From NCBI RefSeq assembly GCF_000378505.1, contig NZ_KB899989.1:484581-548580 (forward strand): DNA of 64,000 bases, in the 5' to 3' direction. The position numbers and the translations under genes are program-made. The notes under the pieces are model-generated. The model was not told the origin of the DNA, did not search any database, and saw only the letters and a program-made list of their open reading frames with translations. Below, one piece after another: positions 22,205 through 33,838 of this stretch (its first letter is position 1; the number at the start of each line of letters is the position of its first letter). This DNA comes from Modicisalibacter luteus DSM 23508. Its GTDB lineage: Bacteria > Pseudomonadota > Gammaproteobacteria > Pseudomonadales > Halomonadaceae.

Positions 22205-25200
22205 TTACTCGGGCCGACGACGGGACTCGGCGAGCAAACTGTTCAGGCTCGCTGCCTTGGGCTTTACCAGCCAGAAATGGCGGATGTAATCGGAGAAGTT
22301 GCTCAGAATCTCCTGGCCCCGTGCCGACTGGGTCTCGGCGACGTACTCCTGGATCACTTCACGCAGGTGGCGCCGATAGGCTTCCATGGCCTCGGTATTG
22401 ACGCGATGGATCTCGACCAGCTCGTGGTTGTAGCGGTCAACGAAGGTGCGATCCTGGTCTAGTACGTAAGCGAAACCGCCCGTCATGCCCGCGCCGAAGT
22501 TGAGCCCGGTGTCACCGAGCACGCAAACCAGGCCGCCAGTCATGTACTCGCAACAGTGATCGCCCGCACCCTCGATGACGGCATGCGAACCGGAGTTGCG
22601 CACCGCAAAGCGCTCGCCGGCGGTTCCCGCCGCGAACAGCTTGCCGCCGGTCGCCCCGTACAGGCAGGTGTTGCCGATGATTGCCGTCTTGTGACTCTCG
22701 AAGCGGCTACCCTGGGGCGGCGTAATCACGATCTTACCGCCGTTCATGCCTTTCCCGACGTAATCGTTGGCATCGCCTTCGAGGTAAAGGTTAATGCCGC
22801 GCGCGTTCCAGACCCCAAAACTCTGCCCCGCCACGCCAGACAGGCGCAGCGTTACCGGGGCGTCTTCCAGGCCGGCTTCGCCATAGCGCTTGGCAACTTC
22901 GCCGGAAACACGCGCCGGCACGGAGCGGTCGCAGTTACTGATGCGGAACGTGAATTCACCGCCGCTCTTGCTCTCAATGGCCTCGCGCAGCACATCCAGA
23001 ATTTCTTCGTTCTTGGTCGCCAGATCATGCGGCATATTGCGCTTGACCTCGCAGAAGCGCGGCGCATCCGCCGGCACCCAGTCGTTATCGAGCAACGAAT
23101 CGAGTACGAGCTTCTGCTGCGAGCTGGTTTCGCCCTCGATTTTCTCGAGCAGGTCGGTGCGACCGATCAGGTCGGTGAGCTTGCGCACACCAAGTAGCGC
23201 CATGATCTCGCGCACTTCCTCTGCCACGAAACGGAAGTAGTTCTTGACCATATCGACCGTGCCGCGGAAGTGCTCGTCACGCAGATAGTCGTGCTGCGTC
23301 GCAACCCCGGTGGCACAGTTGTTGAGGTGGCAGATACGCAAGTAGATACAGCCCAGCGATACCATCGGGGCGGTACCGAAGCCGAAGCTCTCGGCGCCCA
23401 GAATCGCGGCCTTGACCACGTCGAGGCCGGTCTTCAGGCCTCCGTCGGTCTGCAGACGAATCTTGTCGCGCAGCCCATTGATGCGCAGCGCCTGGTGCAC
23501 CTCGGGCAGGCCCAGCTCCCATGGGCTACCGGCATGCTTGATCGAGGTCAGCGGGCTGGCCGCAGTGCCACCGTCATACCCCGCCACCGTGATCAGATCG
23601 GCATACGCCTTGGCCACACCGGTGGCAATGGTGCCGATGCCGGGCTCGGAGACCAGCTTCACCGACACCAGCGCGTTCTGGTTGACCTGCTTGAGGTCAA
23701 AGATCAGCTGCGCCAGATCCTCGATGGAATAGATGTCGTGGTGCGGCGGAGGCGAGATCAATGTCACGCCGGGCACGGCATAGCGCAGCCGAGCGATCAG
23801 GCCGTTGACCTTGCTGCCGGGCAGCTGGCCGCCCTCTCCGGGCTTGGCACCCTGAGCGACCTTGATCTGCAGCACCTCGGCATTGGCGAGGTAAGCCGGT
23901 GTCACGCCGAAGCGCCCGGAGGCAATCTGCTTGATCTTGGAGCTGCGGATGGTGCCGTAGCGTGCCGGATCTTCGCCGCCTTCACCGGAATTGGAGCGAC
24001 CGCCGGTCTCGTTCATCGCCTGAGCCAGCGCCTCGTGCGCCTCGGGCGACAGGGCGCCCAATGACATGCCGGCGCTGTCGAAGCGTGGTATCAGATCTTC
24101 TACCGGCTCGACCTCGTCCAGCGGCAGCGGCTCATCGGCCGGCTTGAGCTTTAGCAGGTCGCGAATGGTCGCTACCGGGCGCTCATTGACCAGGCGGGCA
24201 AACTCCTTCCACTTCCCGTAGTCGCTTTGCTGAACCGCAGCCTGCAGCGCACGGACCACATCCGGGTTGAACGCGTGATATTCATAACCGTAAACGTACT
24301 TGTAGAGACCGCCCTGGCGCAGCCCCTTGCGCGGAATCCAGGCATCGCGAGCCAGCAGTTCCTGTTGAAGCTGCAGTTCGGCGAAGCCAGTCCCCTCGAT
24401 GCGCGAGGCCATCCCCGGGAAGCACAGCTCCATCACTTCGGACGACAGCCCTACCGCCTCGAACAATTGCGCGCCGCGGTAGGAGGCAATGTGCGAGATC
24501 CCCATCTTGGAGAGAATCTTGTAAAGCCCCTTTTGCATGCCCTTGCGGTAGTTCTCGCGGGAATCCGCCGGATCGCCGAGCAAGTCGCCAGTGCGATGCA
24601 TGTCGGCCATGACCTGATAGGCAAGGTAGGGGTAGATAGCTGTCGCCCCGACCCCGAACAGTACGGCCATCTGGTGCGAATCACGGGCATAGCCGGTTTC
24701 CACGATCAGGTTGACATGGGTACGCAGGCCCTTGTTGCCCAGATTGTGGTGCACGGCGCCGACGGCCAATGCCGGATGGATCGACAGCTGCCCCTTGACC
24801 AGACCGCAGTCGGACAATACCAGTACGACCTTGCCATTGCGGGCGGCCTGCTCGGCCTGCTGGCAGAGTGCGATGATGGCCTGCTTGAGGCCTGTCGTCT
24901 CGGGATCGTAAGCCAGCGATAGCGTTTCGCTGGCGAAGGCCGGGTCGTCATGCGTGGTCAGTGCAGTGAACTTGCGCGGCGACAGGACCGGCGTGGTCAG
25001 AATCAGGCGATGCGCGTGTTCGGGTGTAGCAACGAAAACGTTGCGCTCGGCGCCCAGGCAGGTTTCCAGCGACATCACGATCGCTTCGCGCAGCGGATCG
25101 ATCGGTGGGTTGGTGACCTGAGCGAATTTCTGGCGGAAGTAGTCGGTGAGCATCCGCGGCTGACGCGACAGCACGGCCATGGGCGTATCGTCGCCCATCG

Positions 25201-26662
25201 AGCCAACTGCCTCCTGGCCGGTCTCGGCCAGCACATGCATGATCTGGTCGCGTTCTTCGTTGGAGACCAGGAACATCTTCTGGTAGACCGCAAGCTCGTC
25301 GGGCTCCATCGGCTGGAAACGCGCAAGCTCAGTCAGCGAGGACTCCAAATAGTTGGCGTTCTCGTTCAGCCATCGCTTGTAGGGATAGGCCGATCTGAGG
25401 CGATCGTCGATATCGCTGGTGTGCAGCACCTCGCCGGTGTGGGTATCGACGGACAGAATCTGTCCAGGCCCGATACGCCCCTTGGCCACTACGCTTTCAG
25501 GCGAATAGCCCCACACGCCGATCTCGGACGCGACGGTGATATAGCCGTTATCGGTAATCACCCAACGCGCCGGGCGCAAGCCATTGCGATCGAGCATGCA
25601 CACGGCATGGCGGCCGTCGGTCACCACGATGCCGGCCGGGCCGTCCCATGCCTCCATGTGCATGGAGTTGTATTCGTAGAAAGCGCGCAGGTCGGCATCC
25701 ATGGTCTCGACGTTCTGCCAGGCCGGCGGCACCATCAGACGCACGGCACGGTAAAGCTCCATGCCCCCGGTCAACAGAATTTCAAGCATGTTATCCATGC
25801 TCGATGAGTCGGACCCGTCAGTATTGACCACCTGGTCGAGCTCGCCGATATCGGGCAGCAGCTCGGAGACAAAATTCTCCTTGCGCGCATTGGCCCAGTT
25901 GCGGTTGGCCTCGATGGTGTTGATCTCACCATTGTGGGCCAGATAACGAAACGGCTGAGCCAATGGCCAGCGCGGCGCGGTGTTGGTCGAGAAGCGCTGG
26001 TGGTAGACAGCGATGGAGATTTCCATACGCTCGTCACCAAAGTCCAGATAAAACGTCGGCAGGTCCTCCGGCATCATCAACCCTTTGTAGGAGACGACCT
26101 TGGAGGACAGCGAGCTGACATAGAAGTCTTCTTCGTGCTTGAGGCGCTGCTCGGCGATGCGGCGCGCCATGAACAAGTCGACATTGAACAGCTGGCTTTC
26201 GCTACGCTGGGCGTCGCCCGGCTCGACAAAAATCTGACGAATACGGGGCTGGCAGGCCTGGGCGATGGGACCACAGACGCTCGAATCATGGGGCACGGAA
26301 CGCCAGCCGCGCACAGTGAGGCCACGCTCGGTCAAGGCGTTCTCGAACGTCTCGCGGGCCTCGGCCTCGCGAACGTCATCGTCGGGCAGGAACACGCTGC
26401 CGACGGCGTATTGCTCGCCCAGCTCGAAGCCTAGCTCCTCACGGGCCATAGCCCGCATGAAGGCATCGGGCATGGAAAGCAACAGACCACAGCCGTCGCC
26501 GGTCTTGCCATCGGAGTTGATGCCGCCACGGTGAGTCATGCACGTCAGCGACTCGATGGCGGTCTTCAGCAGGTCATGGCTGGCCCGCCCTTCCATATGG
26601 GCTATCAGGCCAAAGCCACAGTTATCGCGAAACTCACCAGGCTGGTGGAGACCTCTCATCAT
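22205..26662 (-). CDS. gltB: Glutamate synthase (NADPH) large subunit
   Basis: Glutaminase and glutamate-forming subunit of GOGAT, the main ammonia-assimilation route with glutamine synthetase. 1,485 aa. Starts [25 protein letters not shown]; Cys15 is the likely N-terminal nucleophile after propeptide removal. Seen: [26 protein letters not shown], the FMN/central domain with [15 protein letters not shown], the [3Fe-4S] segment [19 protein letters not shown], and the C-terminal beta-helix with [18 protein letters not shown] precedes the first ATG. For an operon making glutamate, the compatible solute and precursor of many halophile osmolytes, strong expression would be expected. Confidence 0.98.
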   Translation of the reverse strand: MMRGLHQPGEFRDNCGFGLIAHMEGRASHDLLKTAIESLTCMTHRGGINSDGKTGDGCGLLLSMPDAFMRAMAREELGFELGEQYAVGSVFLPDDDVREAEARETFENALTERGLTVRGWRSVPHDSSVCGPIAQACQPRIRQIFVEPGDAQRSESQLFNVDLFMARRIAEQRLKHEEDFYVSSLSSKVVSYKGLMMPEDLPTFYLDFGDERMEISIAVYHQRFSTNTAPRWPLAQPFRYLAHNGEINTIEANRNWANARKENFVSELLPDIGELDQVVNTDGSDSSSMDNMLEILLTGGMELYRAVRLMVPPAWQNVETMDADLRAFYEYNSMHMEAWDGPAGIVVTDGRHAVCMLDRNGLRPARWVITDNGYITVASEIGVWGYSPESVVAKGRIGPGQILSVDTHTGEVLHTSDIDDRLRSAYPYKRWLNENANYLESSLTELARFQPMEPDELAVYQKMFLVSNEERDQIMHVLAETGQEAVGSMGDDTPMAVLSRQPRMLTDYFRQKFAQVTNPPIDPLREAIVMSLETCLGAERNVFVATPEHAHRLILTTPVLSPRKFTALTTHDDPAFASETLSLAYDPETTGLKQAIIALCQQAEQAARNGKVVLVLSDCGLVKGQLSIHPALAVGAVHHNLGNKGLRTHVNLIVETGYARDSHQMAVLFGVGATAIYPYLAYQVMADMHRTGDLLGDPADSRENYRKGMQKGLYKILSKMGISHIASYRGAQLFEAVGLSSEVMELCFPGMASRIEGTGFAELQLQQELLARDAWIPRKGLRQGGLYKYVYGYEYHAFNPDVVRALQAAVQQSDYGKWKEFARLVNERPVATIRDLLKLKPADEPLPLDEVEPVEDLIPRFDSAGMSLGALSPEAHEALAQAMNETGGRSNSGEGGEDPARYGTIRSSKIKQIASGRFGVTPAYLANAEVLQIKVAQGAKPGEGGQLPGSKVNGLIARLRYAVPGVTLISPPPHHDIYSIEDLAQLIFDLKQVNQNALVSVKLVSEPGIGTIATGVAKAYADLITVAGYDGGTAASPLTSIKHAGSPWELGLPEVHQALRINGLRDKIRLQTDGGLKTGLDVVKAAILGAESFGFGTAPMVSLGCIYLRICHLNNCATGVATQHDYLRDEHFRGTVDMVKNYFRFVAEEVREIMALLGVRKLTDLIGRTDLLEKIEGETSSQQKLVLDSLLDNDWVPADAPRFCEVKRNMPHDLATKNEEILDVLREAIESKSGGEFTFRISNCDRSVPARVSGEVAKRYGEAGLEDAPVTLRLSGVAGQSFGVWNARGINLYLEGDANDYVGKGMNGGKIVITPPQGSRFESHKTAIIGNTCLYGATGGKLFAAGTAGERFAVRNSGSHAVIEGAGDHCCEYMTGGLVCVLGDTGLNFGAGMTGGFAYVLDQDRTFVDRYNHELVEIHRVNTEAMEAYRRHLREVIQEYVAETQSARGQEILSNFSDYIRHFWLVKPKAASLNSLLAESRRRPE

Positions 26663-26782
26663 GGGCGTGCCTCACAGAAAGCAGAAACTTGTGTCCAGAA
26701 AGAAAGCGGGGTAAGCTGAATGGTTATCTTTATTTTATGCGCGGCGTTTAGCGGCCGTCTTTCTGATGTCAAAAGGCCGACC

Positions 26783-26811
26783 AGCATAGCCACGCTAAAC
26801 GGCCAGTGCAA
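26783..26811 (-). promoter_or_regulatory. Candidate promoter of gltBD
   Basis: On the minus strand TTGCAC (26806-26811), exactly 17 bases, then TATGCT (26783-26788). This sigma70-like element would give a leader of about 115 nt for gltB. The whole 26663-27034 gap holds this and otherwise no gene I can support. Confidence 0.4.
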
Positions 26812-27034
26812 TTCCCTCCCCCTGCCTCCCGCTCAAAAATCGTTTCAAAATCGCGTTGTTAGCGCCCTTTCTCACCAAAATCTCTGATCGTTCAAAGAGT
26901 TAGCCCACTGATGAACTAGGGAAGCGCTACCTACAACTTTAGTCTAATCTCTTTGCGCCAAGCCATGCCGATCATGCATAAGACATGCAAATCATGCAGC
27001 ACAGAACCGTCTTTGCCATTGTCTATGCACGCAT

Positions 27035-27062
27035 AAAAAAGCCTGCGCATAGGCGCAGGCTT
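27035..27062 (-). terminator. Terminator of the pilMNOPQ-aroKB operon
   Basis: Perfect 10-bp stem AAGCCTGCGC/GCGCAGGCTT with loop ATAG; on the minus strand the stem runs into TTTTTT. It lies 17 bases after the aroB stop. Confidence 0.9.
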
Positions 27063-27078
27063 ATGGCCATGAACACGG

Positions 27079-28185
27079 TCAGGCGCGAGGGTAGTCGTCC
27101 AGGAAACTGCGTAACTGCGCGGGGGGCGTTTCGTCGTGGATACAGGCCTCTCCCAACGCATTCAACAGCACCAACCGGATCCGGTCGTCGATATTCTTCT
27201 TGTCGAGCCGCATACGCTCAAGGAAGGCATCGGCATCCATGGACGCTGGCGCGGCCATGGGCAGACCTGCCGCCGCGATGATCCGGGCGACCCGTGCCAC
27301 ATCGGCTTCACTCAGCCAGCCCAACTGCCGTGACAGCATCGCTGCCATGAGCATGCCGGCACCGACGGCCTCGCCATGCAGCCATTTCCCATAGCCTTGA
27401 TGTGCCTCGATGGCGTGCCCGAAAGTATGTCCGAGATTGAGCATGGCTCGCGCGCCCTGCTCGGTTTCGTCGGCAGCGACGACCTCGGCCTTGATCGCGC
27501 AACTGCGCAGGATTGCTTCGCTGAGCAGATCGGCGTCCCGGTCAAGCAGCTCGCCCATGTTCGCTTCCAGCCAGTCGAGGAAGGCGGCATCCCGAATCAG
27601 GCCGTACTTGATCACTTCGGCCAGGCCGGCGCTCAGCTCACGATCCGGCAGGCTAGTCAGCGTACCGGTATCGATGAGCACGGCCCGCGGCTGCCAGAAC
27701 GCCCCGATCATGTTCTTGCCGCGCGGATGATTGACACCGGTCTTGCCGCCAACCGAGGAATCGACCTGCGATAGCAGGGTCGTTGGCACCTGGATGAAGG
27801 CCACGCCGCGCTGATAACAGGCCGCGGCATAGCCGACCATGTCACCGATCACTCCGCCGCCCAGCGCCACCAGCGTACAACGGCGATTGAACCCCGCCGC
27901 CAGCAGGGCATCCCAGATGCGCTCCACCGAGGCCAGAGTCTTGGTGTGCTCGCCATCGGGAAGGATGACCTCGCGCACGTCGAGGTCATCCTCCAGGCCG
28001 CCCTTGAGCCGCTCGAGGTACAACGGAGCCACTGTCTCGTTGGTGACGATCATGACCTGGCGGCCGGCCAGATAAGGACGCAGACTCTGCGGATCGTCGA
28101 GCAATCCCGGAGCAACATGGATGGGATAGCTGCGTTCGCCGAGGTCGACGTTGAGTGAGCGTGGCGAGGACGGGGTCGCTGTCAT
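27079..28185 (-). CDS. aroB: 3-dehydroquinate synthase
   Basis: Second step of the shikimate pathway: DAHP to 3-dehydroquinate, using NAD and a divalent metal. The 368 aa contain [66 protein letters not shown] and the metal-binding [13 protein letters not shown]. The ATG overlaps the aroK stop by four bases (ATGA), so translation is coupled. The aroKB pair at the end of the pilMNOPQ operon is a conserved gammaproteobacterial arrangement. Confidence 0.97.
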   Translation of the reverse strand: MTATPSSPRSLNVDLGERSYPIHVAPGLLDDPQSLRPYLAGRQVMIVTNETVAPLYLERLKGGLEDDLDVREVILPDGEHTKTLASVERIWDALLAAGFNRRCTLVALGGGVIGDMVGYAAACYQRGVAFIQVPTTLLSQVDSSVGGKTGVNHPRGKNMIGAFWQPRAVLIDTGTLTSLPDRELSAGLAEVIKYGLIRDAAFLDWLEANMGELLDRDADLLSEAILRSCAIKAEVVAADETEQGARAMLNLGHTFGHAIEAHQGYGKWLHGEAVGAGMLMAAMLSRQLGWLSEADVARVARIIAAAGLPMAAPASMDADAFLERMRLDKKNIDDRIRLVLLNALGEACIHDETPPAQLRSFLDDYPRA

Positions 28186-28730
28186 GGTTCAGCCTTGGTT
28201 TGCAGAGGGTCGACGAGGCGGGTCACACGTCGAAGAATGTCGTTGACCACCGAACGGGGGCCGCGCCGGTCGGTACGTACAATCAGGTCGGCCGTCGCCC
28301 GGTAGAGCGGGTCGCGCAGCTCGAACAGGCCGCGCAGCACCGCCTCGGGGTCCTTGCTGCGCAGCAGCGGGCGGTTGCGATCCTTGGCGGTACGGCGCAG
28401 TTGTTGCTCGACCGTGGTGTAGAGATAGACCACGGTACCCCGCTCACGCAGCGCCCGGCGGTTAGCCTCGTTCATGACGGCACCGCCCCCGGTCGCCAGC
28501 ACGATATCGGCACGATGCGTCAGCTCGTCGATCATCTGAACTTCGCGTTCGCGGAAACCGCCCTCGCCCTCGACATCGAAGATCCAGGGAATATCGGCAC
28601 CGCAGCGCGCCTGAATTTCGTGATCGCTATCGACGAAATCGCGCTGCAACTCGGCCGCCAAGAGGCGGCCGATCGTGCTTTTGCCCGCCCCCATGGGGCC
28701 GACCAGGAAAAGATTGGGAAAATCCTGCAT
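28182..28730 (-). CDS. aroK: Shikimate kinase
   Basis: Phosphorylates shikimate with ATP. The 182 aa have Walker [16 protein letters not shown], the shikimate-binding [18 protein letters not shown] and [11 protein letters not shown], and the glycine-rich LATGGGAVM. Its start overlaps the pilQ stop by one base (TGATG), and its stop overlaps the aroB start. Confidence 0.96.
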   Translation of the reverse strand: MQDFPNLFLVGPMGAGKSTIGRLLAAELQRDFVDSDHEIQARCGADIPWIFDVEGEGGFREREVQMIDELTHRADIVLATGGGAVMNEANRRALRERGTVVYLYTTVEQQLRRTAKDRNRPLLRSKDPEAVLRGLFELRDPLYRATADLIVRTDRRGPRSVVNDILRRVTRLVDPLQTKAEP

Positions 28731-30784
28731 CAGCGAATTGCCAGCCCATCCTCGATGATTTTCGGGGTGATGAAGACTAGCAATTCTACCTTCTCATTGC
28801 TCTCCTCGGTATAGCGAAACAGATGACCCAATAGTGGTAGGTCGCCGAGCAAGGGGGTCTTGAACAACTGACGCAGCTGCTCGGTGCGCAAAATCCCTCC
28901 TAGCACCACGGTTTCACCGTCGTTGACCAGTACCTGAGTCTGGATCTCGTTGGTATCAATGGCCGGGGCCCCATCGAAGGTGGTGTCGGAAACATCGTCA
29001 TTGTTGATGACCAGCTCCATGATAATCCGATTATCGGGCGTGATCTGCGGCACGACCTGCAGGGACAGCACGGCTTCCTTGAACTCGACATTGGTCGCCC
29101 CGCTAGAGGTGGACTCCTGATAGGGGATCTCCTGGCCTTGCTTGATTACCGCCGGCTGCTGGTTGGCGGTAATCACCTTGGGCTGGGAGATGGTCTGGCT
29201 CTTGCCTTCGCTCTCCAACGCGCGCAGTTCCATGTCGAGCAGAATATCACCGGAGATATAACCGAAGCTGAAGGACGTCGAGGCTCCTGTACTGCTTCCC
29301 AGATCGACACTCAACCCACCATCACTTACCGAGCCGGTTGCGGCTCCACTCAGATCGAGACTACTACCGTTGCCCAACACGCCATTAACGGCATCAGCCG
29401 AAGACAGCCCCCAGCTCACGCCCAGCTCCCGTGCCACGCTATCACGCGCGATGACGATACGTGCCTCAATCTGCACTTGACGCACCGGGATATCGAGCTG
29501 ATCGACAACCCCGATGATCTCTTCGATCCGCTCACGAGTATCCTGGATGATCAGCGTATTGGTCCGCTCATCGATACTCACCCGCCCGCGATCGGAGATC
29601 AGTCCCAGCCCCTCCTCGCCGCGCAGCATGGCGGCAAGGCTGGCTGCCTTGGCGTAGCGCACCTGTAGGTACTCGGTGGCCAGCGGTATCAGCTCCTGCA
29701 TTTGCGCCTCGGTCTCGAGCTCCTGACGCTCCATGGAGGCCAGCTCACTGGCCGGAGCCACGACCAGCACGTTCCCGTTCTTGCGACTGGCCAAGCCATG
29801 GCTGCGCAGCACCAACTCAAGGGCTTGATCCCACGGCACGTCCCTCAGGTTGAGCGTCACACTGCCTTGTACGCTATCGCTGGCCACCAGGTTGAGCCCG
29901 GTGAATTCCGCAATGATCGCCAGCACCTCACGCACTTCGATGTCCTGGAAGTTGAGCGAGATCCGCTTGCCGGTATAGGGGAACATTTCACGCTGCCGCG
30001 TCTCGCGCTCGGCGCTTGAGACGGGGCGCGCCTCGATGATCAACTGTCGACCGCTCTGGGTCGAGAGCATGGCGTAGTCACCACTGGCCTGGATAGACAA
30101 CGTGGTGCCATCGGCGTCTTCGACGGGGGTGATGCGCTGCATCGGGGTACCGAAATCGCTGACATCGAGTGTCTGGGCCAGCGATGCCGGCAGCTCGACG
30201 TTTTCCAGGTCGGCGACGATGCGCTCGCGCCCCTGCTCCCTGACACTGGCATCCACGCCATCACGGTCGAAAGTAACGATCAGGCGGCTGGCGCCGTCCT
30301 CGCCACGGCGGAAGTCAATATTTTCGATACTGGGCGTCCGGCCCAGCGACTCACTGGAGGTAGAGCCGGCCACGACCGGCGCAGAGGACTGCAGGTCGGC
30401 AGCGCTCTCTCCCAGGCTGAGCACCAGACTGTCGCCCCGCTCACGAATCGCATAAGGAACTGCCGCATCGAGATTGAATACCAGGCGCGTGCGGCCGCTG
30501 GCCTCCAGGGCCACGACGTCGTTGACCCCACCCAGCCCTAGCTCATATCGCCGGCGCTCCAGTTGGCTCACGGTTTCCATCAGGTCGATGGCCAGGCGCG
30601 GCGGCGAATCGATACGGTAGCCGCGCACTTCAGGCACCTCACCGGAAAAGCGCAGCGTCACCTCGAGCTGACCGTCGGCACGCTGGCCGAAATCCAGGTC
30701 GCTCAGGGCCGACTGCGCCCAAGCCGAACCACAAGCGGCCACCCCCAGCAATGCCACCAGCAGCCCGCGAACGTATCTTGTCAT
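28730..30784 (-). CDS. pilQ: Type IV pilus secretin PilQ
   Basis: Outer-membrane ring through which type IV pili extend. 684 aa: signal peptide ([18 protein letters not shown]), two AMIN-like peptidoglycan-binding modules (about 25-120 and 150-255), a secretin/TonB short N-terminal domain with [22 protein letters not shown], one N-domain, and the secretin barrel with [42 protein letters not shown] and the C-terminal [12 protein letters not shown] signature. AAGGAT precedes the ATG. Fifth gene of pilMNOPQ. Confidence 0.96.
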   Translation of the reverse strand: MTRYVRGLLVALLGVAACGSAWAQSALSDLDFGQRADGQLEVTLRFSGEVPEVRGYRIDSPPRLAIDLMETVSQLERRRYELGLGGVNDVVALEASGRTRLVFNLDAAVPYAIRERGDSLVLSLGESAADLQSSAPVVAGSTSSESLGRTPSIENIDFRRGEDGASRLIVTFDRDGVDASVREQGRERIVADLENVELPASLAQTLDVSDFGTPMQRITPVEDADGTTLSIQASGDYAMLSTQSGRQLIIEARPVSSAERETRQREMFPYTGKRISLNFQDIEVREVLAIIAEFTGLNLVASDSVQGSVTLNLRDVPWDQALELVLRSHGLASRKNGNVLVVAPASELASMERQELETEAQMQELIPLATEYLQVRYAKAASLAAMLRGEEGLGLISDRGRVSIDERTNTLIIQDTRERIEEIIGVVDQLDIPVRQVQIEARIVIARDSVARELGVSWGLSSADAVNGVLGNGSSLDLSGAATGSVSDGGLSVDLGSSTGASTSFSFGYISGDILLDMELRALESEGKSQTISQPKVITANQQPAVIKQGQEIPYQESTSSGATNVEFKEAVLSLQVVPQITPDNRIIMELVINNDDVSDTTFDGAPAIDTNEIQTQVLVNDGETVVLGGILRTEQLRQLFKTPLLGDLPLLGHLFRYTEESNEKVELLVFITPKIIEDGLAIR

Positions 30785-30814
30785 GAAAGCATCCTTCCCC
30801 TGCGCAACTACCAG

Positions 30815-31354
30815 CTACTCTTGGCGCTGGTCGGTGTCGTCGTTATTGAGATAGAGCGTGCGGCTACGCTCGATCCATCCCCGCTGACCATTAGTGACAA
30901 CCTCCACCAATTGCAGCGAGGCCTCGGTAATCGCCACGATGCGACCAAAATCGGTGCCCAGATAATCGCCGAGATAGGCGCGATGAACCTGCCCCTCCGG
31001 ATCCCGGACCAGTGCCGAACGCCTGCCGTCGATCTGTAGCGTACCGACCAGTGTCAATTCATCGAGCGGATAGGCTTCCAGCGGATCGCGCGGCCGGGTG
31101 AGGTCCGGGGCCAGATTTTCCCCCGCTGGGGTCTCCTCCGGCTCGGGGCGCTCGGGCAAGAATGGGCTGCGCAACCCGGCCTGGTCATAGGTCACAGCCC
31201 GGTAGACGGGAGCCTCAGGCAACGGTGCCACCTTGCCAGTCGGGCTGTCGCGCATCGCGATCAAGCGCTGATCGAGCGAGTCCAACTCGGCATCGCTGCA
31301 GGCAGTCAGCCCTATGACGATACCCAGTGCAAGGAAGCTAACTGGGCGACTCAT
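30815..31354 (-). CDS. pilP: Type IV pilus lipoprotein PilP
   Basis: Inner-membrane lipoprotein that links the PilMNO complex to the secretin PilQ. 179 aa with a lipobox-bearing signal (LALGIVIGLTACSD). A proline/glutamate-rich linker follows, then a C-terminal beta domain with RDPLEAYPLDELTLVGTLQ and HRAYLGDYLGTDFGRIVAI, as in known PilP. The start overlaps the pilO stop by four bases. Confidence 0.94.
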   Translation of the reverse strand: MSRPVSFLALGIVIGLTACSDAELDSLDQRLIAMRDSPTGKVAPLPEAPVYRAVTYDQAGLRSPFLPERPEPEETPAGENLAPDLTRPRDPLEAYPLDELTLVGTLQIDGRRSALVRDPEGQVHRAYLGDYLGTDFGRIVAITEASLQLVEVVTNGQRGWIERSRTLYLNNDDTDQRQE

Positions 31355-31965
31355 GGCACCGTCTCCTCGCGATGGCTGTAGGTCTTGGCCAGCATCGACA
31401 GCTGCAGCGTACCGGCGTCATCCACCGGCGCCAGCGTGAAGTCGTGGAGTGTAACGATTCGCGGCAACCCGGCCACTCCTGACAGAAACGACGCGATGCG
31501 GTGGTAATCGCCCCGTACCTGAATATCGAACGGCTGCTCGGTATAGAACTCCTGCGGCACTGGTGTGCGCAGACGAATGAAGTCGATGGCGAGTTGGTTT
31601 TCCAGCGCAGTATCACTGATGTTATCGATCAGCGTGGGCACCTCGGCGCCGGTCGGCAGCATCTGCAGCAGCTCGGCTATGCGCGCCTCCAGCTCACTCA
31701 TCTGCTCACGCATCATCGGCAAATTGGCCGCCTGATAAGCCTTGGCCTCGTACTGACTCAGCAGTTCGCTCTCATGGGCCCGTTCACGTTCGAGCGCCTC
31801 GGCCTGCGGCGCCACTACATACCACTGAACCAGCCAGAACACCGCGGCCAGCACAATCAGGCAACTGGTTACCTGCAGCGATACCGGCCAGGTCCCTGCT
31901 TCACGCAGGCTGAGTTCTCGCCAGTCGAGGTCACGCAGGCGGCGTAGTTCGGCACTCAGGCTCAT
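31351..31965 (-). CDS. pilO: Type IV pilus inner-membrane protein PilO
   Basis: Bitopic protein forming PilN-PilO heterodimers in the alignment complex. 204 aa: short cytoplasmic N-terminus with LRDLDWRELSLREAGTWP, one membrane segment (LIVLAAVFWLVQWYVV), a periplasmic coiled coil (about 52-100), and a ferredoxin-like C-terminal domain with RGDYHRIASFLSGVAGLPRIVTL. It overlaps pilN and pilP by four bases each. Confidence 0.95.
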   Translation of the reverse strand: MSLSAELRRLRDLDWRELSLREAGTWPVSLQVTSCLIVLAAVFWLVQWYVVAPQAEALERERAHESELLSQYEAKAYQAANLPMMREQMSELEARIAELLQMLPTGAEVPTLIDNISDTALENQLAIDFIRLRTPVPQEFYTEQPFDIQVRGDYHRIASFLSGVAGLPRIVTLHDFTLAPVDDAGTLQLSMLAKTYSHREETVP

Positions 31966-32534
31966 GGTGCCAGCTCCTTCTTATCCGTAACCGCTGGCGG
32001 CAGCGTTTCTTCAACGCTCAGGTCGAAGCGCCGCCTCCCTGTAGCCTCCTCGGCTTGCACCTCGGACAGCGTCGGCGTGGCGAACACCTCGGTAGCCTCC
32101 AGCGCCCGCATTTGGTCGGACACCTGCCGGTTGGTCTCGGCCAGCCCGGTGAGATTCAACTGATGTCCCTTGCGGGCCATGTGCGTGTAGTACACACCCT
32201 CTTCCAGGCTGGTAACCAACTGGTTGAACATGCGCACCGTCTGCGGCCGGCTAGCCTGTAGCTCGCCGATCAGTTCGATCTGGGCCAGCATGCGCTCGCG
32301 GAGCGCCTGGTAATCCTGAATGGCTTTTATGTCTTCGTTCAGTTGCTGGGTTCGTGACAGAACATGCTCGTTGCGCTGTCGCTGCGCGTCGAGGGCCTGT
32401 TCGTACCACAGCGATAGTCCCCAGGCGCCGCCAGCCCCCACCAGGGCAGCCAGCACCAGGATGATCAGGAAGCGTCGGTTGCGGCGTTCACGCTGCGCTT
32501 CACGCCAAGGCAGCAGATTGATGTCGATGGTCAT
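31962..32534 (-). CDS. pilN: Type IV pilus inner-membrane protein PilN
   Basis: Partner of PilO; its N-terminal INLLPWR motif docks into PilM. The 190 aa begin MTIDINLLPWREAQRERR, followed by one membrane segment (FLIILVLAALVGAGGAWGLSLWY), a coiled coil and the Fimbrial_PilN periplasmic domain (VTSLEEGVYYTHMARKG). The start overlaps the pilM stop by four bases. Confidence 0.96.
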   Translation of the reverse strand: MTIDINLLPWREAQRERRNRRFLIILVLAALVGAGGAWGLSLWYEQALDAQRQRNEHVLSRTQQLNEDIKAIQDYQALRERMLAQIELIGELQASRPQTVRMFNQLVTSLEEGVYYTHMARKGHQLNLTGLAETNRQVSDQMRALEATEVFATPTLSEVQAEEATGRRRFDLSVEETLPPAVTDKKELAP

Positions 32535-33595
32535 TTGCGTGCCCTCATCGCCAGCCCGCAGGCGGTGAGCATGGCGGGCGCATCGCCTGCCAAGGTGTGT
32601 ATATCGATCCGTGGACTGACCTTCATGCGCAGAAACGGATTGGCGATCTCTACCGGCATACCGCTATCGGCGGCCAGTCGATCGCTGAGCCCGGGGATCA
32701 CGCTGGATCCTCCGGCCAGGATGACCTTCTTGACCTCAGGGTTGCGCCCGGCTGTGTAGTAGAGCTGCAGGGAGCGCCCGACCTGCTGAATCAGGGTATC
32801 CAGAAAGGGGGTCAATACGTTGGGAAAGTAGTCTTCAGGCAGCCCGCCACGCTTCTTGGCCAGCCCCGCCTCATCCAGGCTCAATCCGTAGCGGGTGCGG
32901 ATCTCCTCGGTCAACTGACGACCACCAAACACCGTGTCACGGCTGTAGATGATGCGCCCTCCGCGCAGCACATGAAACGAGTTCATGGTCGCGCCGATAT
33001 CCACTACGGCGATACATTCGTCTGGCGCGCCCTGCTTGTGGGCCGCCTGCCGCAGCTCCTCGCATACCCGCTCCATGGCAAAGGTCTCGATGTCCACGGC
33101 CTCGGGCTCCAGCCCCGCCTGGGTTACGGCATCGGTGATCTGGCCCACGTCCTGCTGGCGGCAAGCGACAAGCAGAACATCCTGCTGGTCGCCAAAACGT
33201 GCGTTCAGGCCCAGGCGCTGAAAATCGAAGGCAACTTCGTTGAACGGAAAGGGAATATGTTTGTCTGACTCGAGTTGAATGCGGGCTTCAATCTCCTCGT
33301 CACTCAGCGAGGCGGGCAGGGTCAGGGTCTTGGTGATGGCGGCACTGGCAGGCACAGCGATCGCGACACGTCGACTATGAGGTCGTGCCCGGTCGACGAC
33401 GCGCCGCAGCACATCGACGACCTCGCCCATGTCGCGAATACGGCGCTCGACTACCGCTCCTTCGCGCAGCGGCCCGACGGCGTAGCTTTCGACGCGGAAT
33501 TGCTGCCCGCTGCGTCTGAGCTCGATCAGCTTGACCGTGGCGGAGGTAATATCCACACCGATCAGCCCTTTTGCAGACTTACTGAGCCCAAACAA
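32531..33595 (-). CDS. pilM: Type IV pilus actin-like ATPase PilM
   Basis: Cytoplasmic actin-fold protein that binds PilN and helps set up the pilus machine. A TTG at 33595 is chosen as start: AGGAG lies eight bases before it, and the protein then begins MFGLSKSAKGLIGVDITSATVKL, matching other PilM N-termini, with 354 aa. The GTG three codons earlier overlaps that Shine-Dalgarno. Seen: phosphate-binding GVDI and VAVVDIGATMNSFHVL, and adenosine-binding VILAGGSSVIPGL. First gene of the operon, divergent from mrcA. Confidence 0.94.
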   Translation of the reverse strand: MFGLSKSAKGLIGVDITSATVKLIELRRSGQQFRVESYAVGPLREGAVVERRIRDMGEVVDVLRRVVDRARPHSRRVAIAVPASAAITKTLTLPASLSDEEIEARIQLESDKHIPFPFNEVAFDFQRLGLNARFGDQQDVLLVACRQQDVGQITDAVTQAGLEPEAVDIETFAMERVCEELRQAAHKQGAPDECIAVVDIGATMNSFHVLRGGRIIYSRDTVFGGRQLTEEIRTRYGLSLDEAGLAKKRGGLPEDYFPNVLTPFLDTLIQQVGRSLQLYYTAGRNPEVKKVILAGGSSVIPGLSDRLAADSGMPVEIANPFLRMKVSPRIDIHTLAGDAPAMLTACGLAMRARK

Positions 33596-33761
33596 TTGAT
33601 GCACTCCTGATTCCCATGCGCGGTATGCCGCCTTGGTATTATCGGCTGGCGTCTTCGATTTCCGACTGCTACTAAATCACGAGTCCCCCTAGTGTTTCCA
33701 TTGTTTACACACTCACAAGCGAAGCTGGCCATCAACGCTGGCCGCTGCCTCGCCAGATTCC

Positions 33762-33767
33762 TATAAT
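33762..33767 (+). promoter_or_regulatory. Candidate -10 element for mrcA
   Basis: A perfect TATAAT stands 72 bases before the mrcA ATG. The matching -35 region (CTGGCC/TGGCCG) is weak. The rest of the 33596-33838 divergent region also must contain the pilM promoter, which I could not place. Confidence 0.35.
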
Positions 33768-33838
33768 GCGCAGTTCAATGGATTGACCTGCTCTTCGCGG
33801 CCGGACCACCACCCGAACACCACGGATACCGCCATTCA

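Noticed and set aside
23270..24064. 264-residue frame opposite gltB, with similar long ones at 24950-25807
   Set aside because: Antisense to a highly conserved gene; codon pattern follows gltB wobble positions.
26931..27161. 76-codon frame over the aroB terminator
   Set aside because: Runs through a clear intrinsic terminator and out of frame into aroB; no Shine-Dalgarno.
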